Source of the DNA: Taklimakanibacter sp049323275 | GTDB lineage: Bacteria; Pseudomonadota; Alphaproteobacteria; Rhizobiales; Aestuariivirgaceae | Assembly (NCBI GenBank): GCA_049323275.1 | Contig: JBMOOM010000064.1 | Location: forward strand, 11,849-75,848 | Direction of reading: 5' to 3' | DNA: 64,000 nucleotides | Shown: positions 52,145-60,541 of the stretch, in pieces | How positions within the stretch are numbered: the first letter of the stretch is position 1 | How the letters are laid out: each line of letters starts with the position of its first letter | Translations under genes and position numbers: made by a program | The notes under the pieces: model-generated | What the model was told of the DNA's origin: nothing | Databases searched by the model: none | The model's input: the letters and a program-made list of their open reading frames with translations, nothing else

Positions 52145-53293
52145 GTGCCCAATATCGTGAGTCCGGAAGAGCCGGCTTCCCTGCCGGTCCCGGCAAGGGC
52201 GGATGTGCCGAGGACCGGCCTGAAGCGCTGGCTGCGGGGCGCCCTGTTCGCCGGCGTCGCGCTCGCCGCCCTGGCCGGCGCCGCCGATTACGGCTGGAGC
52301 TACTGGACGGTGGGCCGCTTCCTGGTGTCGACCGATGATGCCTATGTGAAGGCCGACAGCACGACGATCGCTCCCCGGATTTCCGGCTATGTCGCGGCGG
52401 TTCTGGTCAATGACAACCAGCCGGTGAAGGCCGGCGAGATTCTGGCCCGCATCGATGACCGCGACTTCAGGGTCGCTCTCGAAAAGTCCCGGGCCGAAGT
52501 CGCGGCGGCTGAGGCTACGATCGCCAACAGGCAGGCGGCGCTCGTCGCCAAGCAGGCCGAGATCGATGCCGCCCAGGCGACGGTCACGGTCGATGCGGCG
52601 AACGAGGCTTTTGCCGAGCAGGAAAACCAGCGTTATGCCGAGCTTGCCAAGAAGGGCTTCGGCACGGTTCAGAACGCGCAGCAGGCGGCCTCCCGTCTGG
52701 ACGCCGCGCGGGCGGCGGTCGCGCGCGACACGGCGGTGCTCGCCAATATCACCAAGCAGCTCGATGTCGGCAAGGCCGAGCTCGCCCAGGCCGAGGCCTC
52801 GCTCGCCGGCGCCAGGGCGGCCGAGGATCAGGCCAAGCTCAATCTCTCTTATACGAGCCTCGTCGCGCCCATCGATGGGCTGGTCGGCAACCGCACCTTG
52901 CGCGTCGGCCAGTATGTCCAGGCGGGCACGCAGCTCATGGCGGTCGTGCCCACCCACGCCGCCTACATCATTGCCAACTACAAGGAGACCCAGCTGACCG
53001 AAGTCCATGCCGGCCAGCCGGTCGATGTCGAGGTCGACACGTTCCCCGGTCAGGTCTTCAAAGGCCATGTCGACAGTCTCTCCCCGGCCAGCGGTCAGGA
53101 ATTCGCCTTGCTGCCGCCCGACAACGCCACCGGCAATTTCACCAAGGTGGTGCAGCGCATCCCGGTGAAGATCGTGCTCGAGGAGAATGGCCCGCTGTCG
53201 GTCGAGCTGCGCACCGGCATGTCGGTCTACCCGACGATCGATACGCGCTCCGCGCCGACCCGCGTCGCTTCCACGTCCAAAGCGATCAACTGA
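52145..53293 (+). CDS. emrA: HlyD-family membrane fusion protein (EmrA type)
   Basis: A protein of 382 residues: one N-terminal membrane helix (LRGALFAGVALAALAGAADY, about 28-47), a lipoyl/barrel part (STDDAYVKADSTTIAPRISG), a long coiled-coil hairpin (about 110-215, rich in Ala, Glu and Gln) and the second barrel (LVAPIDGLVGNRTLRVGQYV). It links the EmrB-type pump to an outer-membrane channel. No outer-membrane TolC gene is in the window. Start at GTG 52145 is uncertain; a second GTG lies at 52157. Confidence 0.87.
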   Translation: MPNIVSPEEPASLPVPARADVPRTGLKRWLRGALFAGVALAALAGAADYGWSYWTVGRFLVSTDDAYVKADSTTIAPRISGYVAAVLVNDNQPVKAGEILARIDDRDFRVALEKSRAEVAAAEATIANRQAALVAKQAEIDAAQATVTVDAANEAFAEQENQRYAELAKKGFGTVQNAQQAASRLDAARAAVARDTAVLANITKQLDVGKAELAQAEASLAGARAAEDQAKLNLSYTSLVAPIDGLVGNRTLRVGQYVQAGTQLMAVVPTHAAYIIANYKETQLTEVHAGQPVDVEVDTFPGQVFKGHVDSLSPASGQEFALLPPDNATGNFTKVVQRIPVKIVLEENGPLSVELRTGMSVYPTIDTRSAPTRVASTSKAIN

Positions 53294-53326
53294 GGCGTCC
53301 CCACGAGGAAATCATGGCGGGAGGCT

Positions 53327-54919
53327 ATGATGTCAACCCAGACCAATATTTCTTCTCCTCCGGCTTTCTCCGACAAGGCCAGCATGGCGACCTGGATCGC
53401 GGTGCTCGCCAGCATGATCGGCGCCTTCATGGCGATCCTCAATATCCAGATCACCAACGCCTCGCTGCTCGACATCGAAGGCGGCATCGGCACCGGTGTC
53501 GACAACGGCGCCTGGATCTCGACCTCCTATCTCATCGGCGAGATCATCGTCATACCGCTCACCGACTATCTCAGCCGCGTCTTTTCCTTCCGGCGCTATA
53601 TGCTGGCGAATGTCGTCCTGTTCGCGCTGTTCTCGGCGGCCTGTGCCTTCGCGCAGGATCTGGGCACGATGATCGCGCTGCGCGGTCTCCAGGGCTTCGC
53701 CGGCGGCGTGCTGATCCCCATGGCCTTCACCATGGTGCTGACGCGGCTGCCCAAGTCGCAGCAGCCGATCGGCCTCGCCATGTTTGCGCTGTCGGTCACC
53801 TTCGCGCCCGCCATCGGCCCGACGATCGGCGGCTATCTCACCGAAAATTACGGCTGGCAGACCATCTTCTTCGTCAACGCGCCGCCGAGCCTCCTGATGT
53901 TCGTGGCGCTTTATTTCACGCTCGAGAGGAAGCCGATGCAGCTCTCGTTGCTCAAGGAGGGCGACTGGGCCGGCATCGTCACCATGGCCATCGGGCTGGC
54001 GGCGCTGCAGACGGTGCTCGAGGAAGGCAACAAGGACGATTGGTTCCAGTCCCCCTTCATCGTCAAGCTCGCTTTGACGGCAGCGGTCTTTCTCGTGGCC
54101 TTCATCATCATCGAGCTCACCGTCAGGAAACCGCTGGTCCAGCTGCGCCTCCTCAAGCAGCGCAACTTCGGCATCGGCATATTGGTCAATGTGCTGGTCG
54201 GCGTCGCGCTGTTCGGCACCGTCTATATCCTGCCGCAGTATCTGGGCCAGGTGCAGCGCTACAATGCCGAGCAGATCGGCCTCGTCCTCGCCTGGACCGG
54301 CCTGCCGCAGCTCCTGATCATCCCGCTCGTCCCGCTGCTGATCAAGCGCTTCGACGTGCGTTATGTCGGCTTCGTCGGCATCAGCATCTTCGCGGCCAGC
54401 GCCTTCATGAACATCAATCTGTCGCTCGACAGCGCCGGCGACCAGTTCTTCCTGCCCAATATCGTGCGCGCCATCGGCCAGGCCCTGGTGCTGACCCCGA
54501 TCAGCGTGATCACGACGGCCGGCATAGCGCCTGCCGAGGCGGGTGCGGCGTCGGGCCTCTCGAACATGCTGCGCAATTTGGGCGGCGCAGTCGGCACGGC
54601 GACGCTGGCGACGGTGCTCACCAAGCGCGAGCAGTTCCATTCGAACATCATCGGCCAATCCGTCACCCTCTATCGGGACGAGGTGCGCGACCGGATCGCC
54701 GATCTGACGCAGTACTTCACAGCTCATGGGGTGACCGATATCGCGCTTGCTCAGCACAAGGCGATCGCCGTCATCGGGGCGACCGTTCATCGTCAGGCGT
54801 TGATTCAGGGCTTCAGCGACACTTTTGCCGTGATCGGGACGGTCCTGGCCCTCGCGGCGGTGGCACTGCTCTTCACCCGCAAGATCAAGGTCGGTGGCGG
54901 CGGTGCCGGTGCTCATTGA
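53327..54919 (+). CDS. emrB: MFS drug:proton antiporter, DHA2 family (EmrB type)
   Basis: A protein of 530 residues with about 14 membrane helices. DHA2 landmarks are DNGAWISTSYLIGEIIVIPL, a loop with SRVFSFRRYMLANVV, and RGLQGFAGGVLIPMAF followed by GPTIGGYLTENYGWQTIFFV (motif C). It expels hydrophobic toxic compounds using the proton gradient, together with the EmrA protein. GGGAGG is 2-4 nt before the paired ATGs at 53327 and 53330. It is 33 nt after emrA. Confidence 0.9.
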   Translation: MMSTQTNISSPPAFSDKASMATWIAVLASMIGAFMAILNIQITNASLLDIEGGIGTGVDNGAWISTSYLIGEIIVIPLTDYLSRVFSFRRYMLANVVLFALFSAACAFAQDLGTMIALRGLQGFAGGVLIPMAFTMVLTRLPKSQQPIGLAMFALSVTFAPAIGPTIGGYLTENYGWQTIFFVNAPPSLLMFVALYFTLERKPMQLSLLKEGDWAGIVTMAIGLAALQTVLEEGNKDDWFQSPFIVKLALTAAVFLVAFIIIELTVRKPLVQLRLLKQRNFGIGILVNVLVGVALFGTVYILPQYLGQVQRYNAEQIGLVLAWTGLPQLLIIPLVPLLIKRFDVRYVGFVGISIFAASAFMNINLSLDSAGDQFFLPNIVRAIGQALVLTPISVITTAGIAPAEAGAASGLSNMLRNLGGAVGTATLATVLTKREQFHSNIIGQSVTLYRDEVRDRIADLTQYFTAHGVTDIALAQHKAIAVIGATVHRQALIQGFSDTFAVIGTVLALAAVALLFTRKIKVGGGGAGAH

Positions 54920-54960
54920 GCGGCGGCGCTGAACTCATCCCAGCAATGGAGGTGACGGCA

Positions 54961-55632
54961 ATGTATTCGTATCAGTCGATATATTCGGACGCCAGGCCGA
55001 AGCCGGCCTCCCTTGTCCACGGCGCGCCCAACATATTCATCATCGATGAAGATCCTGCCAGGCGCCGATCCCTGGAGGTGTTGGTGCGATCCGCCGGCTG
55101 GCAACCGGAAGTCTTCTCATCCGCGTACGAATTCCTGACGCACCAGCGGCCGCCGGGTCCCGGCTGCGTGGTTCTCGATGTCGACCTGCGCGATCTCGGC
55201 GGGCTTGAGGTGCAGAAGCTTGTTTCAGCTGAACGCCGCGACTTGTCCTTTGTGTTCGTCACCGACAATCGTGATCTCTCGACGGCCGTCAAGGCGATGA
55301 AAGCGGGCGCGGTCGACTTCCTGGCCAAGGCGGTGGACGAAGAAATCCTGCTGGCCGCCATTGCCGAGGGGCTGGCGCGCAGCCGCTCAGTCCTGGCCGG
55401 CGACACCCAAACACGCGATTTGCGGGATCGCCATGCTTCGCTCAGCCGCCGCGAGCGGGAGGTCATGGCCCGGGTCGTCGCGGGCCTGCGCAACAAGCAG
55501 GTGGCCTACGAGCTCGGCATCAGTGAAATCACGGTCAAGGTGCATCGCGGCCACGCCATGCGCAAGATGCTGGCGCGCTCGTTGCCGGACCTCGTCCATA
55601 TGGCGTCGCAGCTCGGCATTGCTCACCAGTGA
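54961..55632 (+). CDS. FixJ/NarL-type response regulator
   Basis: A protein of 223 residues. The receiver domain (about 28-145) has the acidic pair in IIDEDPARRR, the phospho-acceptor Asp in CVVLDVDLRDLGGLEVQ, a Thr in FVTDNRD and the Lys in DFLAKAVDEE. The LuxR-type helix-turn-helix follows (about 160-220: LSRREREVMARVVAGLRNKQ, VAYELGISEITVKVHRGHA). No sensor kinase is nearby, so it is an orphan. It follows emrB by 41 nt. GGAGGTG lies 6 nt before the ATG. Confidence 0.85.
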   Translation: MYSYQSIYSDARPKPASLVHGAPNIFIIDEDPARRRSLEVLVRSAGWQPEVFSSAYEFLTHQRPPGPGCVVLDVDLRDLGGLEVQKLVSAERRDLSFVFVTDNRDLSTAVKAMKAGAVDFLAKAVDEEILLAAIAEGLARSRSVLAGDTQTRDLRDRHASLSRREREVMARVVAGLRNKQVAYELGISEITVKVHRGHAMRKMLARSLPDLVHMASQLGIAHQ

Positions 55633-55655
55633 ACGATGGGCAAGAGGGTGGTCGC

Positions 55656-56414
55656 ATGGAGCTGACAATGGCCACGATCCTGGTCGCCCTCGCCGGCGTG
55701 TTCCTGATCTCTTTCATGCGCGGTGCGTTCGGCGGCGGATTCGCCATAATAGGGATTCCACTCCTGTCGCTGGTGATGGACCCGGTCACCGCCGGCGGCC
55801 TGCTGGCGCCTCTGTTCATCGCCATGGATCTGATCGCGTTGCGCTACTGGAAGCCCTCGACATGGTCGAAGCCCGATCTTGTCCTGCTGTTGCCGGGACT
55901 ACTGGCCGGCATCGGCATCGGCTACCTGCTGTTCCGATTTCTGGATCATCGCGCCATCGCGATCATGATGGCGGCGATCACCTTGATCTTTGTCGGCCTG
56001 TGGTTTGCCGCCGGCGCCAAAGTGACGATCCGTCCGCGGTCGTCGCCGAAGGCGGTCACCGCCGGCCTCGCTTCCGGAATCACCACCATGGTGGCGCATT
56101 CGGGTGGGCCGCCGCTGGCGATGTATCTGTTGCCGCTCGGGCTCGGCAAGGAACTCTATGCTGGAACGACGAGCCTGTTCTTCACTGTCGGCAACGCGGT
56201 CAAGGCGGTGCCGTGGCTGCTGCTGGTCAAGCCCACCGCCGATGTCTGGATATTGATGGCGATTTGTCTCTTCGCCATTCCCGCCGGCGTCTGGCTCGGC
56301 TGGCGGTTGCATGGCAGGCTCGATCAGCGCCAGCTCTATCGGGCCTGCTACGCACTGCTGGTCGTGACGGCCATGAAACTGCTGTGGGATGGAGTATCGG
56401 GCTATCTCGCCTGA
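55656..56414 (+). CDS. TauE/SafE-family membrane permease
   Basis: A protein of 252 residues with about eight membrane helices and the two TauE/SafE repeats: FMRGAFGGGFAIIGIPLLSL near the start, and SGITTMVAHSGGPPLAMYLL near 140. The family exports sulphite, sulphoacetate or similar organosulphur anions. Start ATG at 55656, after GAGGG. It lies 23 nt after the FixJ-like gene, so the two could be cotranscribed. Confidence 0.85.
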   Translation: MELTMATILVALAGVFLISFMRGAFGGGFAIIGIPLLSLVMDPVTAGGLLAPLFIAMDLIALRYWKPSTWSKPDLVLLLPGLLAGIGIGYLLFRFLDHRAIAIMMAAITLIFVGLWFAAGAKVTIRPRSSPKAVTAGLASGITTMVAHSGGPPLAMYLLPLGLGKELYAGTTSLFFTVGNAVKAVPWLLLVKPTADVWILMAICLFAIPAGVWLGWRLHGRLDQRQLYRACYALLVVTAMKLLWDGVSGYLA

Positions 56415-56506
56415 GAAGAGATGCCACCGACACCATCGTGTCATGGAACGGCCATCCCGGTGAGACGATATTTGGAGCATTCGTAGTGCATGAGAATGAG
56501 GATGCC

Positions 56507-57517
56507 ATGGACAAGACCCGCGAAACCATAGACCAGCGCCGCCGGCTTCTTATGGGCGCGGCGGCGATGACTTTCGCCGCGATCGATCTCGGCGCCAAAA
56601 AACCCGCCAGGGCGGCGGCAGCTTCCTTCGGTGCGATCAAGCAGATCAGGGCCGGCCTGCTCAATGTCGGCTATGCCGAGGAAGGTCCGGCCGACGGACC
56701 GCCCGTGATCCTGCTGCATGGCTGGCCTTACGACATTCACACTTATGTCGATGTCGCTCCCTTGCTGGCGGCCAAAGGCTATCGCGTGATCGTGCCCTAT
56801 CTGCGCGGCTACGGATCGACACGTTTTCTGTCCGATGAAACGATGCGGAATGGCCAGCAATCGGTGATCGCCGTCGACATCATCAATCTCATGGATGCGC
56901 TGAAGATCGAAAAGGCCACGATCGGCGGCTGCGATTGGGGCGCGCGGACCGCCAATATCCTGGCGGCGCTGTGGCCCGAGCGCTGCAAGGCGCTGGTTTC
57001 GGTGAGCGGCTATCTCATCGGCAATCAGCAGGCGGGCCGAAAGCCGCTGCCGCCCAAGGCCGAGCTGCAATGGTGGTATCAGTATTACTTCGCGACCGAG
57101 CGCGGCCGCGAAGGTTATGAGAAATACACCAATGACTTCGCGCGGCTCATCTGGCAGCTGGCGTCGCCCAAGTGGAATTTCGACGAGCCGACCTTCGCGC
57201 GCAGCGCCGCCGCCTTCGCCAATCCGGATCACGTCGACATCGTGATCCACAATTACCGCTGGCGGCTGGGCCTCGCCGACGGCGAGCAGATGTACGACGC
57301 ATATGAGAAGCGGCTGGCGCAGGCACCCATCATCGGCGTGCCGACGATCACGCTCGAAGGCGACGCCAACGGCGCGCCGCATCCTGAGCCCGCCGCCTAT
57401 GCCAAGATGTTCTCGGGCAAATATGTCCATCGCAACCTGACGGGCGGGATCGGCCACAATCTGCCACAGGAAGCGCCACAAGCTTTCGCCGACGCCATCA
57501 TCGATGTTGGCAACTAG
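56507..57517 (+). CDS. Exported alpha/beta-hydrolase (epoxide hydrolase/haloalkane dehalogenase-like)
   Basis: A protein of 336 residues with a Tat-like N-terminus (DQRRRLLMGAAAMTFAAIDL) then the hydrolase core: HGWPYDIHTYVDVAPLLAAK, nucleophile Asp in GGCDWGARTANILAALWP, and base His in GGIGHNLPQEAP. A cap domain is rich in aromatic residues (LQWWYQYYFATERGREGYEK). Members open epoxides or remove halogens from alkanes; the DWGA nucleophile is of the epoxide-hydrolase kind. It is the second exported hydrolase of this type within 9 kb. Confidence 0.83.
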   Translation: MDKTRETIDQRRRLLMGAAAMTFAAIDLGAKKPARAAAASFGAIKQIRAGLLNVGYAEEGPADGPPVILLHGWPYDIHTYVDVAPLLAAKGYRVIVPYLRGYGSTRFLSDETMRNGQQSVIAVDIINLMDALKIEKATIGGCDWGARTANILAALWPERCKALVSVSGYLIGNQQAGRKPLPPKAELQWWYQYYFATERGREGYEKYTNDFARLIWQLASPKWNFDEPTFARSAAAFANPDHVDIVIHNYRWRLGLADGEQMYDAYEKRLAQAPIIGVPTITLEGDANGAPHPEPAAYAKMFSGKYVHRNLTGGIGHNLPQEAPQAFADAIIDVGN

Positions 57518-57564
57518 AGCGCTTCCCGCCAAAGTTGCTCGACTTTGGCGATAAGGAAGCGCTC
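57517..57564. terminator. Nested hairpin after the hydrolase gene
   Basis: GAGCGCTTCC (57517-57526) and GGAAGCGCTC (57555-57564) form a 10-bp stem that begins inside the stop codon; inside it CAAAGT and ACTTTG pair again. It is likely a transcription end and also a repeat unit of a type common in rhizobial genomes. Confidence 0.55.
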
Positions 57565-57591
57565 CAGAATATGTGATTTCGAGACCTTTTT

Positions 57592-57628
57592 CCGTTCTGA
57601 TCGAATCGGAACGATTCGATCAGAACGG
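57592..57628. repeat. Perfect 17-bp inverted repeat
   Basis: CCGTTCTGATCGAATCG (57592-57608) and its exact complement (57612-57628) are separated by only GAA. It lies in the gap between the hydrolase gene and the toxin-antitoxin genes, preceded by a short T run and followed by GGGCTCTAG. Such CGTTCTGATnnnATCAGAACG palindromes are a familiar intergenic repeat type of rhizobia. Confidence 0.75.
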
Positions 57629-57770
57629 GAAGGGCTCTAGGAACGCACTCACCAGCTTTTTACAAACGAGCGCAACATCGGGCTGTAATGACAAAGTTGG
57701 ATGAGCCACGTCTTGCAAAAGTAGCCGTCGGTTCTTATAATAGGCAATATAACTACTTTTGGTTATTGTA

Positions 57771-58016
57771 ATGGAAGAAGCTGTTTCTGCCGCAGATGCC
57801 AACCGCAAATTCTCGCTGATCCTACGTCGTGTCCGTGAAGGACGGAGTTATGTCGTGACCAGTCATGGTCGGCCAGTGGCCCGCATCGTTCCCGCCAATA
57901 GGCGAGGAGAGGTGATGTCGGGCGCCCGATCGGCTTTGTTGTCCCGCCTCGAGGCCCAACCTCCTGTCACCACACCGAAGTGGACGCGTGACGAACTCTA
58001 TGAGGATGAGCGGTGA
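57771..58016 (+). CDS. Phd/YefM-family antitoxin
   Basis: A protein of 81 residues: VSAADANRKFSLILRRVREG followed by RSYVVTSHGRPVARIVP is the Phd/YefM DNA-binding fold, and the C-terminal RLEAQPPVTTPKWTRDELYE is the toxin-binding tail. It neutralises the PIN toxin encoded next, and normally represses the pair. The stop overlaps the toxin GTG start. The upstream AT-rich sequence CAATATAAC...GGTTATTG (about 57745-57769) is a weak inverted repeat and may be its operator. Confidence 0.83.
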   Translation: MEEAVSAADANRKFSLILRRVREGRSYVVTSHGRPVARIVPANRRGEVMSGARSALLSRLEAQPPVTTPKWTRDELYEDER

Positions 58017-58465
58017 GGGTCGCACTCGACACCAACATTCTTGCCTACGCGGAAAACGTCAATGGTGTCGGCAAACGTGACATCGCACTGGAACTCCTGC
58101 GCCAGTTGCCACAGGAGGCGGTGGCAATACCTGTTCAGGTGTTAGGCGAATTGTTCAACGTGCTCGTTCGCAAGGCGGGCAGATCGCGCACAGATGCCCG
58201 CGCCGCCGTTTTGGGATGGCGGGATACATTTGCACTCATCGAAACGTCGCCCGAGATTTTGTTGTCGGCAACCGACCTAGCGACCGACCATAAATTGGGC
58301 ATATGGGATGCAGTCATCATTTCCGCCGCAGCGCAGGCCGGGTGTCGGCTGCTTCTCTCCGAGGATCTGCACGAAGGGTTCACGTGGGCGGGCGTGACGG
58401 TCGTCAATCCGCTTTCACCGACGCCGAACCCGCTCTTGACGGCCCTCTCGAAGGGCGCCGAATGA
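58013..58465 (+). CDS. PIN-domain toxin (VapC type)
   Basis: A protein of 150 residues with PIN nuclease acidic residues: D6 in VALDTNILAYAE, E in VLGELFNVLV, D in GIWDAVIISAAAQ and D in LLSEDLHEG. VapC-type toxins cut specific RNAs when freed from their antitoxin. The start is a GTG overlapping the antitoxin stop. It runs toward, and is convergent with, the serine-cycle gene mtkB; the gap is 2 nt. Confidence 0.85.
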   Translation: MRVALDTNILAYAENVNGVGKRDIALELLRQLPQEAVAIPVQVLGELFNVLVRKAGRSRTDARAAVLGWRDTFALIETSPEILLSATDLATDHKLGIWDAVIISAAAQAGCRLLLSEDLHEGFTWAGVTVVNPLSPTPNPLLTALSKGAE

Positions 58466-58467
58466 AG

Positions 58468-59355
58468 CTACGCCGCCTTCAGCAGTGCCTCCATGGTGCG
58501 GCCGATCTCCGACGGTGACGGCGAGATCGCCACGCCGGCGTCGCGCAGCAATTCGACCTTTTCGCTGGCGCTTTCGCCGAAGGCCTGGATGATGGCGCCG
58601 GCATGGCCCATGCGGCGGCCCTTGGGCGCCGAGAGACCCGCCACATAGGCGGCGACCGGCTTCGTCATGTGCTCTCTTATATAGGCGGCGGCTTCTGCCT
58701 CCTGCGGTCCGCCGATCTCGCCGATCATCATCACCGCATGGGTGTCGGGATCGTTCTCGAACAATTCGAGGATGTCGCGGAAGGACGAGCCGTTGATCGG
58801 GTCGCCGCCGATGCCGACGCTGGTCGAGATGCCGATGCCGAGATCCTTCATCTGCGCCGCCGCCTCATAGCCGAGCGTGCCCGAGCGCCCGACGACGCCG
58901 ATATGGCCCGGCAGATAGATATGTCCCGGCATGATGCCGAGCAGCGACTTGCCGGGCGAGATGATGCCGGCGCAATTGGGCCCGATGAGCTGCATGCGGT
59001 TCTCGCGGGAATAGCGGCGCATATAGCGCTTCACCCGGATCATGTCCTTGGCCGGAATGCCGTCGGTGATGGCGACGCAGAGCTTCAGGCCCGCATCGGC
59101 CGCCTCCATGATCGAATCGGCCGCGAAAGGCGGCGGCACGAAGACGATCGCCGCGGTGGCTTCCGTCTTTTCAACCGCTTCCTTGATCGTGTCGAAGACC
59201 GGCACATTGTGGACCACGCTGCCGCCCTTGCCCGGAGTCACGCCGCCCACCACATTGGTGCCATAGGCGATCATTTCCTGGGTATGGAAGCTGCCGATCT
59301 TGCCGGTGATGCCGAGAACGAGGACGCGGGTCGAACGGTCGAGAAGGATTGTCAT
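58468..59355 (-). CDS. mtkB: Malate-CoA ligase alpha subunit
   Basis: A protein of 295 residues of the succinyl-CoA synthetase alpha type: CoA-binding Rossmann start (RVLVLGITGKIGSFHTQEM, VVGGVTPGKGGS) and the phosphohistidine loop GRRMGHAGAII near 240, where the His carries phosphate. Two points favour malate thiokinase over the TCA enzyme: the neighbours sgaA and malyl-CoA lyase, and an operon with no other TCA genes. With MtkA it makes malyl-CoA from malate in the serine cycle. It overlaps the mtkA stop by 4 nt. Confidence 0.85.
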   Translation of the reverse strand: MTILLDRSTRVLVLGITGKIGSFHTQEMIAYGTNVVGGVTPGKGGSVVHNVPVFDTIKEAVEKTEATAAIVFVPPPFAADSIMEAADAGLKLCVAITDGIPAKDMIRVKRYMRRYSRENRMQLIGPNCAGIISPGKSLLGIMPGHIYLPGHIGVVGRSGTLGYEAAAQMKDLGIGISTSVGIGGDPINGSSFRDILELFENDPDTHAVMMIGEIGGPQEAEAAAYIREHMTKPVAAYVAGLSAPKGRRMGHAGAIIQAFGESASEKVELLRDAGVAISPSPSEIGRTMEALLKAA

Positions 59356-60539
59356 GAGGCCACCTTTGTGAGGCTGTCATTGCGCCATGCGGCAACCGCG
59401 CGGCTCGCCGCTTCGGCGAGCGTGCCGGCGCGGATGATGGGAAGTCCGGAACGCGCCAGAATCTTGCGCCCCTCTTCGACATGGGTGCCGGCGAGGCGCA
59501 CCACCACCGGCATGTTGACCGGGCTTTTCTGCAGCGCCATCACGATGCCTTCCGCCACCCAGTCGCAGCGATTGATGCCGGCGAAGATGTTGACCAGGAT
59601 GGCGCGCACATTCTGGTCGGAGGTGACCAGCCGGAACGCCTTGGCGACGCGCTCGGGCGTGGCGCCGCCGCCGATGTCGAGGAAGTTCGCTGGCTCGCCG
59701 CCCGCCGCCTTGATCATGTCCATGGTCGCCATGGCCAGGCCGGCGCCATTGACGATGCAGCCGATCGAGCCGTCGAGCCCGACATAGGAGAGGCCGCGGT
59801 CATTGGCGCGCGTCTCGCGCGGGTCTTCCTGCGACTTGTCGCGCAATTCCGCGATATGGGGCAGGCGGAACAGGGCGTTGTCGTCGAAGGTCATCTTGGC
59901 GTCGAGCGCGATGAGCCGGTTGTCCTCGGTGACGACCAGCGGATTGATCTCCACCATCGTCGCGTCGAGTTCCTCGAAGGCCTTGTAGCAGCCGAGGATC
60001 GTGTTGACCGCCTGCTGCGTCAGCGCCGGCTCGAGCCCGAGGCCGAAGGCGATCTCGCGCGCCTGGAAGGCGGGCATGCCGACGGCCGGCTCGACGACGC
60101 TGCGGATGATCGACGAAGGCTGGCGCTCGGCGATCTCCTCGATCTCCATGCCGCCGGCGCTCGAGGCCACCACCATCACGCGCTCCGACTTGCGGTCGAG
60201 CACCAGGCCCAGATAGATCTCGCGCTTGATGGCGACGGCGCCTTCGACATAGACGCGATAGACGGTCTTGCCTTGGGGGCCGGTCTGGTGGGTGACGAGG
60301 CGCTTGCCGAAGAGCTCATCGGCCGCTTCCTCGACCTGGTGCTCGGAGGCGCACAGCTTGACGCCGCCCGCCTTGCCGCGGCCGCCCGAATGGATCTGCG
60401 CCTTGACGATCCATTTGGCGCCGCCGATGTCGCGGGCGCGATAGGCTGCCTGCTCGGGGCTGTAAGCGAGGCCGCCTTGCGGCACCGCGACGCCGAAGCG
60501 GCTCAGGATTTCCTTCGCCTGATATTCGTGGATGTCCAT
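59352..60539 (-). CDS. mtkA: Malate-CoA ligase beta subunit
   Basis: A protein of 395 residues with the ATP-grasp fold: start MDIHEYQAKEILSRFGV, VKAQIHSGGRGKAGGVKL, MVEINPLVVTEDNRLIALDA with its Mg-binding Glu and Asp, and LDIGGGATPERVAKAF. It binds nucleotide and phosphorylates the His of MtkB. Sequence alone does not separate it from succinyl-CoA synthetase beta; the context of sgaA 2 nt upstream, and mclA nearby, does. Confidence 0.85.
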   Translation of the reverse strand: MDIHEYQAKEILSRFGVAVPQGGLAYSPEQAAYRARDIGGAKWIVKAQIHSGGRGKAGGVKLCASEHQVEEAADELFGKRLVTHQTGPQGKTVYRVYVEGAVAIKREIYLGLVLDRKSERVMVVASSAGGMEIEEIAERQPSSIIRSVVEPAVGMPAFQAREIAFGLGLEPALTQQAVNTILGCYKAFEELDATMVEINPLVVTEDNRLIALDAKMTFDDNALFRLPHIAELRDKSQEDPRETRANDRGLSYVGLDGSIGCIVNGAGLAMATMDMIKAAGGEPANFLDIGGGATPERVAKAFRLVTSDQNVRAILVNIFAGINRCDWVAEGIVMALQKSPVNMPVVVRLAGTHVEEGRKILARSGLPIIRAGTLAEAASRAVAAWRNDSLTKVAS

Positions 60540-60541
60540 CT

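Noticed and set aside
57771..58465. A genomic-island border at the toxin-antitoxin genes
   Set aside because: No integrase, tRNA or direct repeats were seen around it; composition is only slightly more AT-rich than its neighbours.
58468..60539. TCA-cycle succinyl-CoA synthetase sucCD
   Set aside because: The fold is the same, but the neighbours are sgaA and mclA, not sucAB or mdh, which favours malate thiokinase. A substrate test would decide.
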